Shown here piece by piece: positions 6,979 to 11,739 of a stretch of 11,739 bases of DNA. The translations under genes and the position numbers were made by a program. The DNA comes from JBMYYE01 sp049609065 (GTDB taxonomy: Bacteria > Pseudomonadota > Alphaproteobacteria > Rhodobacterales > Rhodobacteraceae). Below the pieces are notes generated by a model, which worked only from the letters and a program-made list of their open reading frames with translations, did no database searches and was not told the DNA's origin. Each line of letters begins with the position of its first letter. Position 1 is the first letter of the stretch. The stretch lies in assembly GCA_049609065.1 (NCBI GenBank), contig JBMYYE010000076.1:1-11739 (forward strand), in the 5' to 3' direction.

Positions 6979-8037
6979 CTACAGGGCTGCCCGTGAAAGC
7001 ATCCCAAAGAGATCGCGGGGGTCATCAGGGTCCGCCAGCATATCGAGGTCGATATAAAAATCGCTGCCTTTGAGTTTTTCGCGCACAAAACGAAGCGCGG
7101 AGAAATCTTCGATCGCAAAGCCCACGCCATCAAAAAGCGTGATTTGGCGATCAGACACACGGCCCGCTTTTGCCCCGGTGATCACTTCCCACATCTCGGT
7201 GACGGGGAAATCGTCTGGCATGGCTTGGATTTCGCCTTCAACGCGGGTTTGCGGCGGGTATTCCACAAACACATCGGACCGTTTGAGGATATCTGCGTGC
7301 AATTCCGTTTTGCCCGGACAATCCCCGCCGATTGCATTGATATGCACACCTGCGCCCACCATGTTGTCAGTCAAAATCGTGGCATATTGTTTATCCGCGG
7401 TGCATGTCGTGATGATGTCTGCCCCTTCAATGGCGTCTTGGCCTGTTTGGCAAGGGATCACGGTCATGAGGCCTTCTAGGTTGCGGGCGCATTTTTGCGT
7501 GGCTGCAGGGTCAATGTCATAAAGACGGACCGTATCAATTCCAACAATCGCCTTCATGGCCAGCGCTTGGAATTCTGATTGCGCGCCATTGCCGATCATT
7601 GCCATGGTTTTGGCGCCCTTAGGGGCGAGGTGTTTTGCGACCATCGCGCTCGTGGCGGCGGTTCGCAACGCGGTCAATACCGTCATCTCTGTCAGCAACA
7701 CCGGATAGCCCGTGTAAACATCAGCCAACAGCCCAAATGCGGTCACAGTTTGCAAACCCTCTTTGGTGTTTTTCGGGTGGCCGTTCACATATTTAAATCC
7801 ATAAACTTCCCCATCTGAGGTTGGCATCAATTCAATGACGCCTTCTTTGGAATGGGACGCAATGCGCGGTGTTTTGTCGAACTGTTCCCATCTTTTGAAA
7901 TCATCTTCGACAAATGTGGATAGTTCAGTAAGAAATTCTTCTATTCCAATGTGATGCACGAGTTTCATCATGTGATCTACGCTGACGAATGGCACCATTG
8001 CGAGGGATGATGGGGTCGAAGATGGGGATGTTGTCAT
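6979..8037 (-). CDS. ocd: Ornithine cyclodeaminase
   Basis: This enzyme converts L-ornithine to L-proline and ammonia in one step with bound NAD, in the cytoplasm. The 352-residue product is full length for the ornithine cyclodeaminase/mu-crystallin family. Visible features are Lys82 in YGFKYVNGHP, Arg125 in LTALRTAATSA, the dinucleotide-binding turn GNGAQSEF (149-156), and Asp239 in INAIGGDCPGKTEL, the block that sets ornithine cyclodeaminase apart from alanine dehydrogenase-like relatives. The assigned residues follow family positions and are not proved here. CTCCT on the plus strand at 8044-8048 (AGGAG in the gene sense) lies six bases from the ATG and supports this start, although the first 13 residues (Ser/Thr/Pro rich) look dispensable. 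Arginase lies 63 bases upstream on the same strand with no terminator between, so the pair turns arginine into urea, ammonia and proline. Confidence 0.93.
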   Translation of the reverse strand: MTTSPSSTPSSLAMVPFVSVDHMMKLVHHIGIEEFLTELSTFVEDDFKRWEQFDKTPRIASHSKEGVIELMPTSDGEVYGFKYVNGHPKNTKEGLQTVTAFGLLADVYTGYPVLLTEMTVLTALRTAATSAMVAKHLAPKGAKTMAMIGNGAQSEFQALAMKAIVGIDTVRLYDIDPAATQKCARNLEGLMTVIPCQTGQDAIEGADIITTCTADKQYATILTDNMVGAGVHINAIGGDCPGKTELHADILKRSDVFVEYPPQTRVEGEIQAMPDDFPVTEMWEVITGAKAGRVSDRQITLFDGVGFAIEDFSALRFVREKLKGSDFYIDLDMLADPDDPRDLFGMLSRAAL

Positions 8038-8100
8038 TGAAAACTCCTAGAGGAAATCAGGGTCTGTGCCGCTGTTTAAACATATGTAAAAGAGGGGGAA

Positions 8101-9039
8101 TTAAAGCTCAAAGCTGCGGGTCGGGCGGTCAAACACACGGCGCCCAAAAAGCGACGCGGTGAGATCCACCATGAGTGAGGCGGTGCGACCGCGTTCATCT
8201 AAAAACGGATTCAATTCCACCAAATCAAGCGAGGTAACAAGACCACTATCATGCAAAATTTCCATCGCCAGATGCGCCTCACGCATTGTGGCCCCCCCAG
8301 GAACCGTGGTGCCGACCGCAGGCGCGATGCTTGGATCCAAGAAATCCACATCCAAGGACACATGAAGCAACCCGTTTGCGGCTTTCACACGCGCAAGAAA
8401 CGCCATGAGCGGCGTGCGCAAGCCGTCTTCGTCGATCATGCGCATATCAACAACATGCATTTTTGAATTTTGCAGTGCTTCGTTTTCCGCCTCATCAACG
8501 GAGCGGATCCCAATCAGGCATACGTTTTCCTCGGGCACGGGATGAGAAACGGTCGGGAAATCGACAAATCCCTCTCGGCCTGTGAAATAGCCAACAGGCG
8601 TGCCGTGTAAGTTGCCGCTTTTGGTGGTTTCAGCCGTGTGGTAATCCGTATGCGCGTCAAGCCAAAGCACAAAAAGAGGGCGTTTAACCTTTGCTGCATG
8701 GGCGGCAACGCCCGTTACGGTTCCCGCAGATAGAAAGTGGTCGCCACCAAGAAAAATAGGCACGCTGTCTGACATGGCGCGTTCTGCAGCCTGTGACAGG
8801 CTGCTCACCCAGCCAATGTTTTCAGCCAAATCAATGAGTGCGGGGTTTTTGGCTTTAAAGCTTTGCTGTTGTACGGGCTGAGGGGCCATGTTTCCAACAT
8901 CCGAAACCGTATGACCTAAGGTTTCAAGCGTGGACTTTAGACCCGCGACGCGGTAGCTATCTGGCCCCATAAGGCAGCCATTTCGCGCTTTTCCGCTATC
9001 CACGGGGGCCCCAATTAATGTGCAAACAGATTTTGTCAT
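8101..9039 (-). CDS. rocF: Arginase
   Basis: Arginase hydrolyses L-arginine to L-ornithine and urea using two manganese ions. The 312-residue product carries the ureohydrolase metal ligands: His101 in GGDHFLSAGT, Asp128, His130 and Asp132 in LDAHTDYH, and Asp230 and Asp232 in SLDVDFLDPSIAPAVGTT. SGNLHGTPVGY (141-151) and Glu275 in LVELNPF fit arginase rather than agmatinase. The ATG at 9039 is preceded in the gene sense by GAGGAGA (plus coordinates 9044-9050), four bases upstream. It is first in a two-gene unit with ornithine cyclodeaminase and diverges from an Lrp/AsnC-type regulator, the likely controller. No urease gene is in the window, so the fate of urea is not shown. Agmatinase or guanidinopropionase would be the alternative, judged unlikely. 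Confidence 0.92.
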   Translation of the reverse strand: MTKSVCTLIGAPVDSGKARNGCLMGPDSYRVAGLKSTLETLGHTVSDVGNMAPQPVQQQSFKAKNPALIDLAENIGWVSSLSQAAERAMSDSVPIFLGGDHFLSAGTVTGVAAHAAKVKRPLFVLWLDAHTDYHTAETTKSGNLHGTPVGYFTGREGFVDFPTVSHPVPEENVCLIGIRSVDEAENEALQNSKMHVVDMRMIDEDGLRTPLMAFLARVKAANGLLHVSLDVDFLDPSIAPAVGTTVPGGATMREAHLAMEILHDSGLVTSLDLVELNPFLDERGRTASLMVDLTASLFGRRVFDRPTRSFEL

Positions 9040-9046
9040 GATCTCT

Positions 9047-9060
9047 CCTCAAATTTGAGG
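9047..9060. repeat. Perfect 14-bp palindrome over the arginase ribosome site
   Basis: CCTCAAATTTGAGG is its own reverse complement. In the arginase sense its last bases GAGG are the start of the GAGGAGA Shine-Dalgarno. Bound as DNA it would sit just downstream of the predicted -10, near the start point; as RNA the leader could fold and cover the ribosome site. Which of these applies cannot be told from sequence. Confidence 0.5.
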
Positions 9061-9063
9061 TCC

Positions 9064-9069
9064 ACTATA
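9064..9069 (-). promoter_or_regulatory. Candidate -10 element of the arginase-ocd promoter
   Basis: In the gene sense TATAGT matches TATAAT at five of six bases. No recognisable -35 lies 16-18 bases upstream, which suggests dependence on an activator. Transcription would start near 9057 and give a leader of about 18 bases containing the Shine-Dalgarno. Confidence 0.4.
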
Positions 9070-9098
9070 CGTGACAAATAGAGTTGATTTCCGCGTGT

Positions 9099-9112
9099 AT
9101 TTTGATCAAAAT
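9099..9112. promoter_or_regulatory. Candidate operator: perfect 14-bp palindrome in the arginase/regulator intergenic region
   Basis: ATTTTGATCAAAAT is fully self-complementary. It covers the predicted -35 of the Lrp-type gene and lies about 48 bases before the predicted arginase start. AsnC/Lrp proteins bind AT-rich dyads of about this length. The position fits repression of the regulator and activation of arginase. It is not an FNR box, because the half-sites lack the four-base spacer. Confidence 0.5.
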
Positions 9113-9130
9113 GCTACATATATTTACAAT
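9102..9130 (+). promoter_or_regulatory. Candidate promoter of the Lrp/AsnC-type gene
   Basis: TTGATC (9102-9107), 17 bases, then TACAAT (9125-9130) match the consensus at four and five of six bases. Transcription would begin near 9137, downstream of the ATGs at 9071 and 9131, so the start at 9152 is the one that fits. The -35 lies inside the palindrome at 9099-9112. Confidence 0.5.
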
Positions 9131-9151
9131 ATGATAGGTCATAAAGCCAAC

Positions 9152-9580
9152 ATGGATAACTTTGACACTCAACTGATCCGCCACCTTAAGAAAGATGGCC
9201 GCGCATCCATATCAGAATTGGCCGCGCGTACGGGGCTTGCGCGGGCCACCGTGCGTGCGCGTATTGATGCGCTTTTGAAACATGGTGATATCGCGCGCTT
9301 TACCATTGAAACCGGCGCAGATATTGCCAAAGCGCCCGTGCGGGGGTTGATGATGTTGGGGCTTGAAGGGCGCGGGATGGACCGGGTACAACATGCGCTT
9401 TCACGGTTTTCAGAGGTGGAAGCCATTCACAACACAAATGGGAAATGGGATCTCATTGTGGAATTGGGCACCGACACGTTGGAACATTTTGATCAAGTTT
9501 TGGCTGACATCCGTAAAATTGACAGCGTCACAACCTCTGAAACCAATTTGCTGTTATCGACGCGGCGCGCCCGCACTTAG
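9152..9580 (+). CDS. Lrp/AsnC family transcriptional regulator, probable controller of arginase-ocd
   Basis: The 142-residue product has the two parts of this family. An N-terminal winged helix-turn-helix runs from DTQLIRHLKKDGRASISELA to TVRARIDALLKHGDI (about 5-47), and a C-terminal RAM domain that senses amino acids and forms oligomers covers about 62-135 (APVRGLMMLGLEGRG, TNGKWDLIVELGT, SVTTSETNLLL). The open frame extends to an ATG at 9071, but the family normally begins at MDxxD, and the promoter at 9102-9130 would lie inside a longer gene, so 9152 is preferred. The ribosome site is weak (AAAG at 9143-9146). Divergence from arginase suggests response to arginine or ornithine. The stop overlaps the end of the opposing dsbB by four bases. 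Confidence 0.88.
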   Translation: MDNFDTQLIRHLKKDGRASISELAARTGLARATVRARIDALLKHGDIARFTIETGADIAKAPVRGLMMLGLEGRGMDRVQHALSRFSEVEAIHNTNGKWDLIVELGTDTLEHFDQVLADIRKIDSVTTSETNLLLSTRRART

Positions 9581-10047
9581 CGTTTGGCTGCGATGATCCA
9601 AAGCACCATAAAACCAAAGCTTGCGATGGCGTTCCAGCTGGCCATGGATAATGCGAACATTTCCCACGGGACTTCGTCACAGCGCACCATTGGGGCATTC
9701 ATGATTTTATCCATGAGCTCTTGGGCGGTGAGCCCATCAATGGAGCCTGATGTACAGCTATCTGGTCCCGCCCACCATTTGCGTTCGACGCCGGTGTGAT
9801 AAACACCAAGCCCGCCAGACACTGCCATTAAGAAAGCCCCAATGGAAGCCACATGCACCCGAAGAGGTCCAATCAACAGCCCCAAAGCCCCAAGCGCAAT
9901 CATAATTCCATGTGGCCAACGCTGCCAAATACACATCTTACATGGGGCCATTCCGCCAATATATTGAAAGCCCAAAGCGCCAATTAATACGGCAGCGGAT
10001 CCCATGAATGCGACTGTAAATGCATAAGAGCGTAGTTTATCTGTCAT
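9577..10047 (-). CDS. dsbB: DsbB-type disulfide bond formation protein
   Basis: DsbB is the inner-membrane enzyme that reoxidises periplasmic DsbA and passes electrons to quinone. The 156-residue product has four membrane segments (about 8-28, 45-61, 65-83 and 134-153). The first periplasmic loop carries CKMC with Cys36 and Cys39, followed by WQRWPH. The second loop contains Cys98 in GPDSC and Cys123 in VRCDEVPW, before the typical SMASWNA. All four redox cysteines are therefore present. The ATG at 10047 overlaps the upstream gene's TGA by four bases; a longer reading from 10083 would add 12 residues inside the upstream gene and is not preferred. No dsbA is nearby. Its 3' end overlaps the Lrp-type gene tail to tail, with no terminator seen. 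Confidence 0.92.
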   Translation of the reverse strand: MTDKLRSYAFTVAFMGSAAVLIGALGFQYIGGMAPCKMCIWQRWPHGIMIALGALGLLIGPLRVHVASIGAFLMAVSGGLGVYHTGVERKWWAGPDSCTSGSIDGLTAQELMDKIMNAPMVRCDEVPWEMFALSMASWNAIASFGFMVLWIIAAKR

Positions 10048-10622
10048 AGAAATTTCACCACATAGAAGCCACCGACAAGGCAAACCATAAAGAGAATAAA
10101 CATCACCCCCAACCGCTTTTCTATGAACTCACGAATTGGTGATCCAAACTTCCACAAGAGCCCCGCAACGAGAAAGAACCGAAGCGCCCGTGCGATAAGG
10201 GCGGCGATGATAAAGATCCCTAAATTCAATCCAGTTGATCCAGATAAAATGGTGATGACTTTAAATGGGAAAGGCGTCACGCCAGCGATCAAAACGGCCC
10301 ACGCGCCATAGGCATTATACCGTTCGGCAAACCCTTCAAAGTAATCGGTTTTTCCGTAAAACTCCAACACAGGCAGGCCAATTGTATCAAATAAGGCCGC
10401 CCCAATGTAATAGCCCAAAAGCGCCCCTAAAACAGACCCCAGAAGCGCCACACCGGCAATCACGAATGCTTTATTTGGGCGCGCGATGATCATTGGGATC
10501 ATGATCACATCAGGGGGGATTGGGAAAAACGAACTTTCGGCAAAGGAGACGATGAAAAGCGCCAAGAGCGCGCGCGGATGTTCCGCCAGCCGTAAGGTCC
10601 AATTATAAAGTGCCTTCAGCAT
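10044..10622 (-). CDS. YqaA-type VTT/DedA family membrane protein
   Basis: The 192-residue product belongs to the VTT (SNARE-associated, DedA-like) superfamily, YqaA branch. Visible hallmarks are ESSFFPIPPDVIM (29-41), the glycine-rich helix LLGSVLGALLGYYIG (60-74), and the re-entrant loop GVTPFPFKVITILSG (114-128), followed by hydrophobic segments to the C-terminus. Members of the wider superfamily move lipids such as undecaprenyl phosphate or phosphatidylethanolamine across membranes; the YqaA branch is less studied, so the substrate is unknown. The gene is first in a two-gene unit with dsbB (ATGA overlap). AAGGA (plus coordinates 10634-10638 in complement) lies 11 bases before the ATG, slightly far. 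It diverges from the metallopeptidase gene across a 157-base region. Confidence 0.88.
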   Translation of the reverse strand: MLKALYNWTLRLAEHPRALLALFIVSFAESSFFPIPPDVIMIPMIIARPNKAFVIAGVALLGSVLGALLGYYIGAALFDTIGLPVLEFYGKTDYFEGFAERYNAYGAWAVLIAGVTPFPFKVITILSGSTGLNLGIFIIAALIARALRFFLVAGLLWKFGSPIREFIEKRLGVMFILFMVCLVGGFYVVKFL

Positions 10623-10663
10623 CGTGATCCCATTCCTTTATCATGACCTGTGCCTGTGATGCT

Positions 10664-10692
10664 TCTATCCGCAGCAAACGCAAAAACGTCAA
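10664..10692 (-). promoter_or_regulatory. Candidate promoter of the yqaA-dsbB unit
   Basis: In the gene sense TTGACG (10692-10687), 17 bases, then GATAGA (10669-10664) match the consensus at five and three of six bases. The predicted start near 10657 gives a leader of about 35 bases. Confidence 0.4.
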
Positions 10693-10714
10693 GGGAAATA
10701 CGCTTGCGGGGCGG

Positions 10715-10754
10715 GATAGTTTCGCTATGTTATCGCATAATATGAGCGAATATC
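10715..10754. repeat. Interrupted inverted repeat upstream of the metallopeptidase gene
   Basis: GATA/TATC (10715-10718 and 10751-10754), TTCGCT/AGCGAA (10721-10726 and 10745-10750) and TTAT/ATAA (10730-10733 and 10737-10740) nest around the centre CGC. The inner part contains a -10-like CATAAT (10736-10741) without a good -35. It may be an operator or a leader hairpin. The rest of the 10623-10779 gap holds only the promoter of the opposing unit and the metallopeptidase ribosome site. Confidence 0.35.
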
Positions 10755-10779
10755 GGCTCAAATTCTAGGGAGAAAGCCC

Positions 10780-11634
10780 ATGAAATGGCAAGGCCGTCGG
10801 CAAAGTCGCAACATTGAAGACCGTAGAACCCAAGGCGGCATGCGCCGCGCTGGTGGGATCGGGGGCTTTGGCCTCATTGCGGTTGTGCTCATCGGGTGGG
10901 TCTTGGGCGTGGATGTCAGCCCATTTTTAAGCAATGCAGGCGGCGGTTATAGCCAAAGCACAGGATCAACACCCCTGACCGCAGAAGATCGAAAAGCGGG
11001 GGAATTTGTGTCCGTGACCCTTGCCGATACCGAGGTGATTTGGAGCGAAATATTCCGCAAGCAAGTTGGAAAAACCTACACTCCGGCAACGCTCGTTCTT
11101 TTTAAAGGGGCAACCAGTAGCCCATGTGGCTCCGCTAATGGCGCATCGGGGCCGTTTTATTGCCCGGCTGATCGCAAAGCCTATCTTGATACAGAATTCT
11201 TTACGACGATGAGCCAACGCATGGGCGCGCGTGGTGATTTTGCCGCGGCCTATGTTGTCGCCCATGAAATTGCCCATCACGTACAAAACGAATTGGGGAT
11301 TATGGCCCAAGCAAACCGTGTCCGCGCACAAGTAAGCCAACGTGAAAGCAATCAAATCAGTGTGCGGATTGAGCTGCAAGCCGATTGCTATTCAGGGGTG
11401 TGGGCCCGCTACGCAGAAGCAAAATTCGGCAGCATCGAACCAGGCGACATCGAAGAAGCCGTCAACGCCGCTAAACAAATTGGCGATGACACATTGCAAC
11501 GCAATGCTGGGCGCAGGCCAAACCCACATACCTTTACCCATGGCTCCTCCAAACAGCGCCAAACATGGTTCCTGCGCGGCTATAAATCCGCTGACATTCG
11601 ACAATGTGATACCTTTAGCGCGTCCTCGCTCTAG
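10780..11634 (+). CDS. ypfJ: Membrane-anchored neutral zinc metallopeptidase, YpfJ/KPN_02809 family
   Basis: The 284-residue product begins with a basic cytoplasmic tail (MKWQGRRQSRNIEDRR, typical of the family) and one hydrophobic helix at about 27-43. A periplasmic domain follows. The zinc site is HEIAHH at 162-167 (His162, Glu163, His166), with Glu198 in RIELQADCYSGVWA as likely third ligand. Cys116 and Cys128 (SSPCGSANGASGPFYC) could form a disulfide, as could Cys203 and Cys276. Substrates of the family are not settled. AGGGAGA at 10767-10773 precedes the ATG by six bases and supports the start. The gene stands alone: the upstream unit is divergent, and the next open frame starts 15 bases after the stop on the same strand, so it may be co-transcribed. 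Confidence 0.92.
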   Translation: MKWQGRRQSRNIEDRRTQGGMRRAGGIGGFGLIAVVLIGWVLGVDVSPFLSNAGGGYSQSTGSTPLTAEDRKAGEFVSVTLADTEVIWSEIFRKQVGKTYTPATLVLFKGATSSPCGSANGASGPFYCPADRKAYLDTEFFTTMSQRMGARGDFAAAYVVAHEIAHHVQNELGIMAQANRVRAQVSQRESNQISVRIELQADCYSGVWARYAEAKFGSIEPGDIEEAVNAAKQIGDDTLQRNAGRRPNPHTFTHGSSKQRQTWFLRGYKSADIRQCDTFSASSL

Positions 11635-11648
11635 GATTTTTGACGTTT

Positions 11649-11739
11649 ATGTTTCGGATGATAAAATCTTGGATTGAACAGTTTGCAAAAGCGCTTGCCT
11701 TCATTGGGGGCGGCATGTTTTTGGCGTTATCTGTGATGA
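11649..11739 (+). CDS. N-terminal fragment of a membrane protein, possibly a TRAP transporter small subunit (partial)
   Basis: An ATG at 11649 (or 11658, in the same frame) opens a frame that runs off the window. It begins MFRMIKSWIEQFAKALAFIG and continues with a hydrophobic run (GGMFLALSVM). An amphipathic basic start followed by a membrane helix fits the DctQ-type small permease of TRAP transporters, but thirty residues are too few to be sure, and other small membrane proteins begin this way. No strong ribosome site is seen in the 14 bases after the metallopeptidase stop. Confidence 0.35.
   Translation, partial: MFRMIKSWIEQFAKALAFIGGGMFLALSVM

Noticed and set aside
8101..9039. Arginase motif variants (GGDHF, AVGTTVPGG) as signs of a different enzyme
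   Set aside because: All metal ligands are present, and these variants are, as far as I recall, common in alphaproteobacterial arginases paired with ornithine cyclodeaminase.
9100..9111. TTTTGATCAAAA as an FNR box
   Set aside because: The two half-sites TTGAT and ATCAA overlap with no four-base spacer, so the geometry is wrong for FNR family proteins.
9071..9151. N-terminal extension of the Lrp-type regulator from the ATG at 9071
   Set aside because: The extra 27 residues have no family counterpart and the region contains the predicted promoter and operator. No ribosome site precedes the ATG at 9071.

Overview
The window looks like a chromosomal segment of a marine-type alphaproteobacterium, most likely Rhodobacterales (Roseobacter group), with moderate GC. 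This rests on remembered family resemblance: the SufC and SufD sequences, the order sufC-sufD-two small membrane proteins-sufS, and the arginase and Lrp types are typical of that order. No transposase, integrase, phage gene or CRISPR array is visible. Genes are tightly packed and no gene-free stretch exceeds about 160 bases.

Region 1 (1-4372, + strand) is the distal part of a suf iron-sulfur cluster assembly operon. It holds sufC (ATPase), sufD (scaffold partner), two small polytopic membrane proteins of the Yip1 type, and sufS (cysteine desulfurase). sufC/sufD, sufD/first membrane gene and the two membrane genes overlap by 1-4 bases, which suggests translational coupling. sufB should lie to the left of the window. 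The two membrane proteins share a GGKG motif and look like diverged tandem copies; their role in a SUF operon is unknown.

Region 2 (4377-6799, + strand) is a two-gene respiratory module. A periplasmic octaheme c-type cytochrome of the tetrathionate reductase (OTR) family, with a C-terminal membrane anchor, overlaps by 8 bases a four-helix b-type cytochrome that would feed it electrons from quinol. A 9/10 match to the FNR/FnrL box lies about 60 bases upstream, suggesting induction when oxygen is low. A strong terminator closes the unit. The true substrate (tetrathionate, nitrite, hydroxylamine or something else) cannot be read from the sequence.

Region 3 (6821-9580) holds a tRNA-Arg(CCG) gene and an arginine catabolic pair on the minus strand, arginase then ornithine cyclodeaminase. 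Together they convert arginine to urea plus ornithine, then proline plus ammonia. A divergent Lrp/AsnC-type regulator sits next to them. The shared intergenic region contains a perfect 14-bp palindrome that overlaps the predicted regulator promoter and lies upstream of the arginase promoter, a layout suited to autorepression plus activation. A second perfect 14-bp palindrome covers part of the arginase Shine-Dalgarno.

Region 4 (9577-11739) contains a minus-strand pair, yqaA-like VTT/DedA membrane protein then dsbB, coupled by an ATGA overlap. A divergent membrane-anchored zinc metallopeptidase of the YpfJ family follows, and the window ends in the start of a membrane protein that may be a TRAP transporter small subunit.

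The most notable items are the FNR-box-linked octaheme/cytochrome b module, the paired Yip1-like genes inside the suf operon, and the palindromic control region between arginase and its probable regulator.
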